Source of the DNA: Aquarana catesbeiana
Taxonomy: Eukaryota; Chordata; Amphibia; Anura; Ranidae
DNA length: 64,000 nucleotides
NCBI RefSeq assembly: GCF_042186555.1
Contig: NC_133324.1
Location: forward strand, 129,859,655-129,923,654
Direction of reading: 5' to 3'
This document shows, piece after piece, positions 44,698-54,960 of the stretch. The position numbers were made by a program, and so were the translations under genes. The first letter of the stretch is position 1, and each line of letters starts with the position of its first letter. The notes below the pieces were generated by a model. The model saw only the letters and a list, made by a program, of their open reading frames with translations, was not told where the DNA came from and made no database searches.

Positions 44698-44931
44698 GCC
44701 ATTCCACGAGTGCGTGCAATTATAAAGCGTGACATGTTTGGTATTTATTTACTCGGCGTAACATCATCTTTCACATTATACAAAAAAATTGGGATAACTT
44801 TACTGTTTGGATTTTTTAAAATATATAAGTGTCCCTTTTCCCAAAAATTTGCGTTTAAAACACCGCTGCACAAATACCGTGTGATATAAAATATTGCAAC
44901 AATCTCCATTTTATTCTCTATATTCTCTGCT

Positions 44932-44945
<14 letters not shown>

Positions 44946-44992
<47 letters not shown>
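44946..44992. repeat. (TA)n microsatellite
   Basis: Uninterrupted TA run after an A run, inside a TTAA element. Confidence 0.97.
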
Positions 44993-44994
<2 letters not shown>

Positions 44995-45070
44995 GTTTGG
45001 GGGTTCTAAGTAATTTTCCAGTAAAAAATACGGATTTTAACTTGTAAACACCAAATTTCAAAAATAGGAT

Positions 45071-46672
45071 TAGCAATTCAAAGGAAACAACACTCCACAC
45101 AGGAATACTTAAACAGGAATAATGTTTTACTGTATCTACTTCAAAATAATGATTACAGCAGTTGCACTGTCAGACCAACGTGTAGTGTGACAGCCAACCG
45201 ATTTAATTCACAAAAGTACTACACAAATGGAAGTTGTTTAAATTAACCTCTTAGAACCGCATCTATGAAATGGGAACAATGGCAGAGTGAACTGACTTCA
45301 CTATGGACACTGTCCCACTTTCAGCACGCTCTGTTTTTGTAGAAGAGACAAATGCTACTTTAACAAAGCATAGCACAATCCCTAGGGAGCTCCCACTGCT
45401 TGATATTACAATAACTTTAAAGAGCAATAAAATATAAGGCCTTGCATTTAAAGAGGCAGTCCTCCTTTTCTTCTGTCTTCTGCTAGCTATGTGTAGATTA
45501 AATTGTAATCCAGTGGTTAACAACTCCCGTGTCAGAGCAAACTGAATGTTGAACTAGTGTTTTAGTGCGGCAGCACTACAACTGTCTCTGGTGCGAAAAA
45601 CACAGTGTCAGAATTGTAATGAAGTACAGGCTTGAGGCCTATATTGAACTGAACTCTTAATTCTTTGAATTTCCTCTGTGGGACTACAGGTCCCAGCAGC
45701 ACTATGCTACAAGTGCAAATGTGTAAAAGTGCCTCAATGAAACTTTGGGCAGCCGCCCTCTCACCCAACCAGGTCTGCAATGTAGAACAGTAATGCTCCG
45801 GTACACAGGGTCCTGTTTCCGGCCGGCCGACACGGCTCCGCTCCACTAGTGCCTAGTTAAATTTTTCTTAAGAGCCAGTGGTGAGATGCGTGGCTTATGT
45901 TGGCAATGGCTCCATATCTCTGCACTATTGCATTTTTTTTTTCCTTTGACTGGCTGTGGAAGGGGACACTGAGGATCTTCATGCTCGTATTAGTTTTAAT
46001 CAGGTCTCTGCAAAACATCCACCCAGTAAATCCATCAAAGTACTGGATATTCTATAATAGAGGTAGGAGGACATTAGCTTTACCTTGAAGGAACTGTTTC
46101 AGGCAACTCATTAACCTTTTTATGTAGATGTGAATGAGATCTATTAAAAGTAGACACACCTTGGGGGATGGTCCATGCTAGGGATTATACACATACCCTA
46201 CTAGTAGAACAAGATTTCCTCTACAGTGTAGCATGCTTGTGGAGAGGCTACTGTGCATTCTTGAGACAGGAGCAGGTTATTATTTCACTTTCTCGTTCGT
46301 GTCATGTGATCAAGAAATGTGGGGCTGTGTCATCTGAAGTTGCCCACGAGCAAAAAGGAAAAAAAAGAGCAACTTCTGTTTTTCATTCTTCCCTTTTCTG
46401 AACATGAACAAGCATGAAAGATTCATTAGTCAAGCAGCCCCTTGAAAATATGCATACTGGATGACAAGTTGCTCCAAGCCACTTTATTCTGTTATCACTG
46501 GCACAGCTTTCTTTTGAAGGGAAATGACCTTTTGAAATTTTGAAGAAACTGGCTGCCTACTAGCGGAGTCGGTATCCTGTTCTGCCACCTTCATTGTGTC
46601 TGAGGGATTTATCACAATCAAGCCAGAAGCTTTTACAACAGTGTTCTACACATGTGATTGGACCAGTGCACC
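45071..46672. other. Low-repeat sequence, no gene recognised
   Basis: The least repetitive stretch of the window. No open frame with a known domain. A short TGGGACTACAGGTCCCAGCAG hairpin lies at 45681-45702. The last 300 bases lead into the putative exon at 46673. Confidence 0.4.
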
Positions 46673-46836
46673 ATGGAATATCAAACGTCTTTGATGAGGA
46701 AAGTCAGCTCAGCCTCTGCTGTCAAGTCTGTACTTAATGTGGCTGATAACCTTCAGCTTACTTTGAGTCCAGAGCCCACTGCAGAAGAAATAGGACTAAA
46801 CAGTGCTGAGCAGACCTGCCCCCAGTTAATTAATGG
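46673..46836 (+). CDS. Putative first coding exon, unknown product
   Basis: I do not recognise the protein. An ATG in a strong Kozak context (CACCATGG) opens a frame after an upstream in-frame TGA. It encodes MEYQTSLMRKVSSASAVK and runs 54 codons plus 2 bases to ATGG|GTATGT, a good splice-donor match at 46837. Balanced amino-acid use (several acidic residues, Ser/Thr-rich) is less repeat-like than neighbouring frames, and no transposon signature surrounds it. It ends after two bases of a codon; the AP3B1 exon at 61061 starts with one base to complete a codon, so the two would splice in frame. It could equally be a chance frame or an exon of a non-coding RNA. Confidence 0.3.
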
Positions 46837-47640
46837 GTATGTATTATGCATTCACATCTGATTGAGCATATACTAGCGTTTTAGAAGTGTTTTACATGTG
46901 TATTCAAGCGTCAAGTGTTTTTATTTTAGTCAAGCACTGAGGGGAGGACATTAGGGGTGGATAACTGTTCTTTGGCCAGAAAACAAGCAATATACTGCTC
47001 ATAAAATGCTCCTGTTGCATGCGTTTTAGCCATTCCCATTAAAGTCTTTGGGGCCAGAAAAGCTCCAATTTGCTCAAGAAAAGCTCATGTACTTTTTTCA
47101 GAAATAGGTGTTTTGCTACAGGCGACAAAACGCTCAGATGTGAACAGGGGCCATTGAAGTGATTGCGATTTTGTTTGTTGAACATCTTGGAGCTTCAAGC
47201 AGAAAATGGCTTAGATGTGAATATGGGGTGTTATGCTTTTGAGAGGCAATGTCTGCTGCCTGTATCCTCGTTTAAAGCGTAACTTCACCCAAAAAGGCAA
47301 GTTCCGCTTGTTTGCTTCCCCCACCTCCTCTATTGATTGGCACTTTTTGGTGGAGTGGGGGCAACTGGTAACTAGTTTTGACACTGATCTGAGCAGAAAT
47401 TTCCCCCCACCCCTTCCCTGCAGCCTTCTGGGACACATCACAGGTCCCAAATAACTGCATGACCTTTCACAAACCGCAGAGCGCTTCATTGCCGATTTCC
47501 CTTACATTAGATGCCGGTGCCTGAACCCAAAGGGCATTAAAGAATCAAGCACTGGATCCTGGCTAGGCAAGTGTCCTAGTAATAAAAGCTGGCAGCTACA
47601 TTATTTGTGATTTTCTGTGGGGCCTGGGAAGACTGAAGCT
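46837..47640. other. No gene recognised
   Basis: Short MITE-like phrases only: TTTAAAGCGTAACTTCACCC (47273) and GCTCCTCTTTAAGG (47638) resemble decayed ends of the AAGTGGAG-type MITE (4271-4760), suggesting an old copy at about 47270-47650. Confidence 0.4.
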
Positions 47641-47648
47641 CCTCTTTA

Positions 47649-47955
47649 AGGCCCCCTTCACATATGGACAATTTGGAATCGTGGACCAAATCACCATGAT
47701 TCTGCCTGCAGTTCCAAACCGTGGCAAAAGGGGGTGTGATTTTTCTGCGATTGTCATGTTGCAAAAGATGGGTGTAAAATTGCTCCTGGAGGGTGTAAAA
47801 TCGCTCTTTGGAGTGACAGTCGTGCATAGGGCAGCCCATTCAAATAAATGGGCTGCCCTATGCACAAAGCGATTTTCCGTGCTGGTATTGTGCTAACAAA
47901 ATTGTGAGCTGGAAAGCAAGTTTGCGCTGCGTGTTGTGTTAATGGTGCCTAACTG
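47649..47955. mobile_element. PIF-like MITE, diverged
   Basis: Starts AGGCCCCCTTCACATATGGA. The interior contains a strong palindrome (47817-47866, CATAGGGCAGCCCATT...AATGGGCTGCCCTATG). The right end near GGTGCCTAA is poorly preserved. Assignment by analogy with 19565-19983. Confidence 0.45.
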
Positions 47956-48449
47956 GCCATAGACATTGCACTCTGTATTGACTGTACTGTACTTTTCAGT
48001 GTACCAACAAACTACATAGTGTGAGGGGATACATAATCATTTATAAATGTATACGATTGTTTATGTAGGCGCTCATACTTCACAGTTGTGGATAAATCTC
48101 TTCGAGTCTGTAACATCAGATTGTAATGTCTGTGGCTGCTGTACGTGTATCTTGTCACTATTTTCAGAGTGACATCCGCCATACCTGATTTTCATAATGG
48201 ATCTCTTAGTAGTTTTAATGATTTATGGAAGGTTTTCATTGTATGATTTTTATTTTTGCTTGACATATGATGGGGTTGGTGATCGGTGAGACATGAGTCA
48301 TAGCTGGGCGTCAGTGACATAACTATTTCTTTAGATCAGTAAACTTACCAGTCATTATTCTTAAGTAGAAGGCTTTGTCCTTTGATAGGTTTACAGGGAA
48401 CACCTTTGGAATTTTTTTTCTCACCTGTTGCAATTCACCCAGCTAAATA

Positions 48450-49158
48450 CAGGGGGTCCCCGGGTTACGAACGAGATAGGGACTGTAGGTTTGTTCTTAA
48501 GTCGAATTTGTTTGTAAGTCGGAACAGTACCTTTTTTAAGTACAAATCCAGTCTCAGAGTCAGGAAGTGAGATTAAATCCATCTAATGAGGATACAGACA
48601 GTATAATTTTTTTTATTTTAATTATTCTTTACTTTTTTTAATTACTTTGTTATTTTTTTTTTATTTAATTAATACTGTATTTCTTATTTTTTTATAAATT
48701 TTTTTTCACTTAACTTTATTGCTATCACACAGGAGAAAACAATTCCCTGTGTGATAGCAATTGGAGGTGACAGGTTCCCTTTATTGACCCTGTCACCTCC
48801 TAGCACTGCTAGATTTTCTGTCAGAGCTGAGAGGGGAGGAGCACAGCTCTCCCCTCTCACTCTTTACATGGCAGCAGGGACAGGAGGAACAGGTATAGTA
48901 CACTGCATATTAAGCATATTACAGTACTGCTCACAGGCTGTTACAGGCTGCTCACCTGATGGCACAGCAGGGAGATGGATAGATGCTGTGTCCAGGCAGG
49001 CCGGCCGCGGTGCACCTCCGCGGGGCAGCGCTCATAGGAAAGACCGGGGATCCTGGAGGCTTCACTAGGCCGGACAAGGCCGCGGTGACGTCACTCGGGC
49101 CCCGTTCGTAAGTAGGGGTCGTTCGTAAGTCGGATGTTCGTAGGTCGGGGACCCCCTG
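48450..49158. mobile_element. TA-flanked MITE with CAGGGGGTCCCC ends
   Basis: TA (48448-48449) then CAGGGGGTCCCCGGGTTACG; right end TAGGTCGGGGACCCCCTG then TA (49159-49160). Sub-terminal GTTCGTAAGT/ACTTAAGAAC-type motifs repeat on both sides. Internal hairpins: ATTGCTATCACACAGG/CCTGTGTGATAGCAAT (48718-48762) and GGAGGTGACAGG/CCTGTCACCTCC (48763-48800). GC-rich right third. 709 bp, no transposase. The TA target suggests Tc1/mariner-type mobilisation. Confidence 0.8.
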
Positions 49159-49160
49159 TA

Positions 49161-50453
49161 CAATTGTATGTACTTTTCCTCCCTGCTACAGAGCAGCATG
49201 CAACAAGAGCTTCTGATTATTATATTGGCAGACATTTGACCTGTTTTCTTCTGACATACTGCTTGCATGTACAATGGTATGTATGTTGGGCTGAGATTCT
49301 CATAAGGTTTACCTCATAGTGTCTATGGCTCTGAAATGACCATGTGCTCAAGTTCCGTAGTTATGCATGAGCACACCGGAAGATTTTCCCTTTACATAGT
49401 ATTTTTTTTCCCCAAGGCTTGCATCCATTTGGGATGAAGAATTAATCACTTATAATAAAGATAGAGGGACACATTTGCAAAATAGCTCAGCTGTAAAAAG
49501 AATTCACTGTATATAAACCTGCTTTTTCGGTGGCCCATGTAGTAAGAAACTGACACTTCTCTGCTCCTCAGTTGCCGCAATGTATTCTACACTTTGGTTG
49601 TGTAGAATAATTTCTCCCGTCTGGCCACTGTTCCTTTAGCTGGCTTGTATGTCACCACCGGATATATGAGCCAGTTGAAGATTCCATAATGTCTGGGGGG
49701 GGGGGGGGACAAGTATCAGAATCATCTGGTGGTCCAATTCTTTAGCTTATTGGGGCAGACAAATTGCAGTTTTTCAATACACGAGTCACCTTTAAAGAGA
49801 AGTATACAACTCTTCTTTTACAAGCAAGCTATTTAAGAAAAAAAAAAAAAAAAAAAAAAAGTAAAAAGTAACCCTCTGGTGATCACTTTTTTAAAGCAGA
49901 ACTTTGACCTGAAAGAGAATGTTACCCAGCATACCCAATACCTTTATACATCACAGACCTCTTGTGTAAAAAAAAACAGACTCTTCTGCTTTATTGACCA
50001 ATCATTTTTTTAAACTCCCTGCCTGTGCACATACATACTACAGTGTGCACTTCTAGCCTCTGTTATACCCTAGAGAGTGAATGCCTAGTGCTGGAATGGT
50101 GGGACTCTTGTGCGAGGATTTGAGTCATCCATGGACCAGCCTATAGATGTGGAAAGAAGGTGTCAGCTTGTTTGCAGCTTGTTTGCTGCAATACTGTAGG
50201 TATGCTGTGCATACATTTCCCCCCCCCCCAGGTATAGTTTACTATTTGTGTTGTAGTAGTGATACAGATTCACTGTCTTTTCCGTAATAAAATGCCCCTA
50301 CTTGTCCATTTCCTCCGGCACTCAGAAGACTGACACAGGACTGTAGGAAAGGTAAGTATGGAGACCTTAGTTATGTTTTAAAGAGGATCTTCCCCCTAGG
50401 AACAAAAAATTAAGTCAGCAGCTGCAAATGCTGTAGTTGCTAATTGCTGATTT
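49161..50453. other. No gene recognised
   Basis: Mostly single-copy-looking sequence with a poly-A run at 49838-49860 and G or C runs (49695, 50219). MITE-like phrases TTTAAAGCAGAACTTTGACC (49892) and TTTAAAGAGGATCTTCCCCC (50380) hint at old AAGTGGAG-type ends. Confidence 0.4.
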
Positions 50454-51266
50454 TTAACCACTTGACCTCTGGAAGATTTACCTGCCCCCCCATGACCAGG
50501 CCATTTTTTGCGATATGGCACTGCGTTACTTTAACCGCTTCCGGACCACACACACTGCATATTATACTGCAGCAGGGCGGCCCGGCTGTGTTTTTGTGCA
50601 CGCTGTGTAGTGGGCGCGTGAACCGCCTGAGCGCCACTCCCGCTGTGATTGGACACAGTGGGAGCCAATCAGCGGGTCCGGCTGCTGTGACCTGCCGATC
50701 ATTCTGTGGAGAGACAGAGCAGCTGTATGCCTATGTAAACAAGGAAAACTGCTGATCTATCAGGGAGCAAAAGAGATCTTGTCTGAAACACGATTTCTTT
50801 TCCTTAGGTTTATCCGTCCCCCACACCGTTAGAAAGCACCTCCCAGGCACACACTTAACCCTTTGATCGCCCCTGGTGTTAACCCCTTCCATGATGCATT
50901 TTTTTTTTAGCACTGATCACAGTATTGGTGTCACTGGTCCCCAAAAAAGTGTTACTTGGTGTCCAATTTGTCTGCTGCAATGTCACAATCCCGCTAAAAA
51001 TCGATGATCGCCCCCATTACTAGTAAAAACAATTAAAAAAAAAGTCCCTAAATGTATTCAATAATTTGTAGACGCTATAATTTTTGTGCAAACCAGTCAA
51101 TATACTAGGGCTGCAACTAACGATTATTTTCATAATCGATTAGTTGGCCGATTATTGTTTCGATTAATCAGTTGATAAGCTTAAAAGAAAGTGTTGTGTA
51201 TAATTTAGTTAATATGTAGATTTAAAAAAAAAATGATATTTATTCTTAAATATCTCTATGCAGTGG

Positions 51267-51500
51267 AAATTGAGTACTGTCCGTGATACTTTTTTTATTT
51301 ACACTAACATACAATTTTTCAGGACAAGCTTTCGGGGTATGTCCCCTTCTTCAAGGTCCAAGCAGTACAGCAGAAGGGGACCTTCCCCCGAAAGCTTGTC
51401 CTGAAAAATTGTATGTTAGTGCAAATAAAAAAAGTATCACGGACAGTACTCAATTTTCTCTGTCACAATTGCACTAATACGGCTACAATCAAATCAAGTA
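51267..51500. repeat. Fold-back with 12-bp TSD and hammerhead-like motif
   Basis: TCTATGCAGTGG is duplicated at 51255-51266 and 51501-51512. Inside, 51268 to about 51340 and about 51385-51455 are inverted (AATTGAGTACTGTCCGTGAT against ATCACGGACAGTACTCAATT). The minus strand at 51354-51323 reads TTGAAGA, a GGGG...CCCC hairpin, GAAAGCTTGTC. After the right arm comes a 45-bp single-copy tail (CACAATTGCACTAATACGGC). Confidence 0.9.
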
Positions 51501-51759
51501 TCTATGCAGTGGTAAATATAAATAACTATATGGTTAGGGAGCAAAATATCTAATCCACTCTGAGAATAACAGACACAAGAGATATACTGTATATCCTATT
51601 AGAGGAGAGATACCGTATTTATCGGCGTATAACACGCACCGGCGTATAACACGCACCCCAATTTAGGAGGGAATTTTAAGGAAAAAAAAACTTTTAGGAG
51701 GGAAGTTGAAGGGAAAAAAACTTACATTTAAATGCCCATCATTGCAGCCTTGCCCCAGT

Positions 51760-53136
51760 GCAGCCGTGTCAGTGCAGCCGTGTCAGTGCAGCCGTGTCAG
51801 TGCAGCCGTGTCAGTGCAGCCTCCTTCCGCAGTGCAGCCTCCTTCCGCAGTGCAGCCTCCTTCCGCAGTGCAGCCTCCTTCCGCAGTGCAGCCTCCTTCC
51901 GCAGTGCAGCCTCCTTCCGCAGTGCAGCCTCCTTCCGCAGTGCAGCCTCCTTCCGCAGTGCAGCCTTCCCCCAGTGCAGCCTTCCCCCAGTGCAGCCTTC
52001 CCCCAGTGCAGCCTTCCCCCAGTGCAGCCTTCCCCCAGTGCAGCCTTCCCCCAGTGCAGCCTTCCCCCAGTGCAGCCTTGTCAGTGCAGCCTTCCCCCAG
52101 TGCAGCCTTGTCAGTGCAGCCTTCCCCCAGTGCAGCCTTGTCAGTGCAGCCTTCCCCCAGTGCAGCCTTGTCAGTGCAGCCTTCCCCCAGTGCAGCCTTG
52201 TCAGTGCAGCCTTCCCCCAGTGCAGCCTTGTCAGTGCAGCCTTCCCCCAGTGCAGCCTTGTCAGTGCAGCCTTCCCCCAGTGCAGCCTTGTCAGTGCAGC
52301 CTTCCCCCAGTGCAGCCTTGTCAGTGCAGCCTTCCCCCAGTGCAGCCTTGTCAGTGCAGCCTTCCCCCAGTGCAGCCTTGTCAGTGCAGCCTTCCCCCAG
52401 TGCAGCCTTGTCAGTGCAGCCTTCCCCCAGTGCAGCCTTGTCAGTGCAGCCTTCCCCCAGTGCAGCCTTGTCAGTGCAGCCTTCCCCCAGTGCAGCCTTG
52501 TCAGTGCAGCCTTCCCCCAGTGCAGCCTTGTCAGTGCAGCCTTCCCCCAGTGCAGCCTTGTCAGTGCAGCCTTCCCCCAGTGCAGCCTTGTCAGTGCAGC
52601 CTTCCCCCAGTGCAGCCTTCCCCCAGTGCAGCCTTCCCCCAGTGCAGCCTTGTCAGTGCAGCCTTCCCCCAGTGCAGCCTTGTCAGTGCAGCCTTCCCCC
52701 AGTGCAGCCTTGTCAGTGCAGCCTTCCCCCAGTGCAGCCTTGTCAGTGCAGCCTTCCCCCAGTGCAGCCTTGTCAGTGCAGCCTTCCCCCAGTGCAGCCT
52801 TGTCAGTGCAGCCTTCCCCCAGTGCAGCCTTGTCAGTGCAGCCTTCCCCCAGTGCAGCCTTCCCCCAGTGCAGCCTTCCCCCAGTGCAGCCTTCCCCCAG
52901 TGCAGCCTTCCCCCAGTGCAGCCTTCCCCCAGTGCAGCCTTCCCCCAGTGCAGCCTTCCCCCAGTGCAGCCTTCCCCCAGTGCAGCCTTCCCCCAGTGCA
53001 GCCTTGTCAGTGCAGCCTTCCCCCAGTGCAGCCTTGTCAGTGCAGCCTTCCCCCAGTGCAGCCTTGTCAGTGCAGCCTTCCCCCAGTGCAGCCTTGTCAG
53101 TGCAGCCTTGTCAGTGCAGCCTTCCCCCAGTGCAGC
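51760..53136. repeat. Composite minisatellite of 14-, 16- and 18-bp units
   Basis: All units end in AGTGCAG. Order: about four CCGTGTCAGTGCAG, about eight CCTCCTTCCGCAGTGCAG, about seven CCTTCCCCCAGTGCAG, then about eighteen 30-bp pairs (CCTTCCCCCAGTGCAG plus CCTTGTCAGTGCAG), three 16-mers, about eight 30-bp pairs, about nine 16-mers and four more pairs. None of the units contains a stop in any plus-strand frame, so three frames of about 480-520 codons are open at once; these are artefacts of the repeat, not genes. Confidence 0.95.
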
Positions 53137-53167
53137 CTTCGATCCTCTGTCCCTGCCATCCTGGGCT

Positions 53168-53360
53168 TCAAAATCGCCGACCGCGATTTGAAAATGGCGC
53201 CGAAATACACAGAGCCGGTCCTCGTAGGTTCGGATAGCTCCGCTCGGGACTACGAGTGGAGCCGAAAGTGAACGAGAGCCGCCGAGAAGAGCCGAGGACC
53301 GGCTCTGTGTATTTCGGCGCCGGCGGCGCCATTTTCAAATCGCGGTCGGCGATTTTGAAG
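53168..53360. repeat. 193-bp palindrome
   Basis: TTCAAAATCGCCGACCGCGA...ATGGCGCCGAAATACACAGA and the complement run inwards to an asymmetric centre (about 53245-53275), with CTACGAGTGGAGCC and related GAGCCG repeats. GC-rich, hairpin-forming, between the minisatellite and the right terminus. Confidence 0.88.
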
Positions 53361-54960
53361 TTGTGACAGCTCGGGATCGCAGGGGATCGGCGTATAACAC
53401 GCACCTGCGATTTTCCCCTGATTTTAAGTGGAAAAAGGTGCGTGTTGTATGCCGATAAATACGGTATACTGTATATGCTATTAGAGGATATATTCTATTA
53501 AAAAAGGGTGAATCTGGTAAATATCAGACTCAGAGATCAATTTTTTTTTAATTTAAAAAAACAATGTCTTCCTTCAAAAAAAAAAAATGGCATTTTAAGA
53601 ACGTTTGTTCGATTTTCTAATCGTTAGTGGGGTCAAATTGACGTTCATTTTCAACCACGGTGACAATTTGGAAATAAGAGAAAACTTCTTGGTCAAAGGA
53701 ATTTTCAGGCGGTCTATGTGGTTTTCGTTCATTTTAAAAACCAGGATAAGGCTCGGTACACACCTATGCAGTTTGCTTTTGATATGTTTCTGCAGTGGTT
53801 TTTGCTGTGCGTTTTGATTTTTGCACATGTGATTTTGCTGCAATTTGCATTTTTTGGCCAATTTGTTGTTGGGCAGATTAAAAAAACACAAATTGCTACA
53901 AAAACGCATTACATGCTTTTCTGCAGCTTTTCTATTGAAGTATATTGAGCCAAAAAAGCACAGTTTTGTGTTAAAAAAAAAAAAAAAGTCCCTGACCCTT
54001 TCCAGATACGCAGCGGCTGAAAAAAAGCATAGGTGTGAATGTGTCCCATAGGAAACCATGTAAATGAACTGCAGTGCGTTTCTGCAAAAAGCACCAAAAA
54101 ACACATAGGTGTGAACCAGGTCTAAGACGTTTAATAACATAATGGGGTTAAAAAAAACCCCTAAAATTAGCCTTTTATAGTACAAAAAAAGCTCATAATC
54201 TCTATTGTAAGGGGTTAATTTTTTTACTGTAGAACTGTGAAAGTAACATTTACAGTAGTGATTATTTGCTCTTTTTGTACTATAAAAGGCTCAATTTAAT
54301 TTTTTTTTAACCCCATTATGTTACTGGCCGATTAATCGTTTTATGAAACTAGTAATCGATTATTTTCATAATCGATTAGTTGTCGATTAATTGATTAGTT
54401 GTTTCAGCCCTACAATATACGCTTATTGGGATTTTTTTTTTTTTGACAAAAATATGGAGCAGAATACAAAATGGCCTAAATTGATGAAGAAATTCGATTT
54501 TTTTTTTTTTTCTTTGGGAATGTTTTATAGCAGAAAGTAAAAAATATTGTTTTTATTCAAGTTTGTCGTTTTTTTTTTTTATTGATAGAGCAAAAAAATA
54601 AAAACTGCAGAGCAGATCAAATACCACCATTGTATTTGGGTACAGCGTTGTGTGACCGTGCAATTTTCAGTTAAAGCAACTCAGTGCTATGTTGCAAGAA
54701 ATGGGCTGGTCATTAAGTGGGTAAAACCTTCCGGAGCTGAAGTGGTTAACTGACAATTGCGCGGTCATGCGACGCTGTACCCAAATTAAATTTGTCCTTT
54801 TTTCCCCCACCAATAGAGCTTTGTTTTGGTGGTATTTGATCATCTCTGCGGTTTATATTTTTTGTGCTGTAAACAAACAAAAAAACTACTTTTTTTTTTC
54901 AAAATTGTCAAACGATTTCTTTACTTTCTGCTATAAAACAAAAAAAAATTAAATAAATCT

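Larger units (their letters stand above)
43865..45070 (+). mobile_element. TTAA element, CCCCTTCCCGCTGAGCG left end
   Basis: TTAA (43865-43868) then CCCCTTCCCGCTGAGCGTAC and a hairpin (ATGCCCGCAGCTGCAGGCAT). Family right-hand interior follows: TACCTGTCACCACC, TGTTTACATTCCTTGTGACA, CTCGCGCAGCAAAG, ATTTACTCGGCGTAACATC, TTGGGGGTTCTAAG. The right terminus is lost near 45070. A 120-bp insertion with a 15-bp TSD lies at 44578-44697 and a (TA)n tract at 44946-44992. Confidence 0.7.
51613..53464. mobile_element. TA-flanked element (CCGTATTTATCGGCGTATA ends) packed with a minisatellite
   Basis: TA (51611-51612) CCGTATTTATCGGCGTATAA and TTGTATGCCGATAAATACGG TA (53465-53466). Sub-terminal ACACGCACC repeats face inwards on both sides. 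Apart from the termini it consists of a 1.4-kb tandem array (51760-53136) and a palindrome (53168-53360). No transposase. Confidence 0.88.
51106..54412 (+). mobile_element. hAT-type element, 8-bp TSD, carrying further insertions
   Basis: CAATATAC at 51098-51105 and 54413-54420. Left end TAGGGCTGCAACTAACGATT, right end GTTTCAGCCCTA. Own interior (CTTAAATATCTCTATGCAGT; 53490-54400 with AATCGTTAGTGGGGTCAAA, TTGGTCAAAGGAATTTTCAG) matches 58299-59716 in reverse. It carries a fold-back (51267-51500) and a TA-flanked element with a minisatellite (51613-53464). No transposase detected. Confidence 0.9.
50531..54748 (+). mobile_element. Second-level TTAA element
   Basis: TTAA (50531-50534) CCGCTTCCGGACCACACACA; right end CTTCCGGAGCTGAAGTGG, TTAA (54745-54748). 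Own sequence is 50535-51105 and 54413-54744 (ATACGCTTATTGGGAT, GCAGATCAAATACCACC). Between them lies a hAT element with a clean 8-bp duplication. Its right-hand block (ATACCACCATTGTATTTGGG, GACCGTGCAATTTTCAG) reads as the inverted form of the family's left interior, giving the element long inverted ends. Confidence 0.85.
50454..54960 (+). mobile_element. Outer TTAA element of a multi-level nest
   Basis: Left piece 50454-50530 (TTAACCACTTGACCTCTGGA ... GCGATATGGCACTGCGTTAC) continues at 54749-54960 (CTGACAATTGCGCGGTCATG, CGACGCTGTACCCAAATTAA, GGTGGTATTTGATCATC). The join matches the uninterrupted copy at 61201. The insertion is at a TTAA inside the element. The right end is lost near 54960. 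Confidence 0.82.

Noticed and set aside
48980..49110. CpG-rich segment as a promoter or first exon of AP3B1
   Set aside because: It is the right third of a TA-flanked MITE (48450-49158) and encodes nothing like the AP3B1 N-terminus.
51706..53271. Three overlapping open frames of about 480-520 codons (SAAFPQCSLV-type repeats)
   Set aside because: All three plus frames are open because the minisatellite units lack stops; no domain, no start context, no codon bias. Not a gene.
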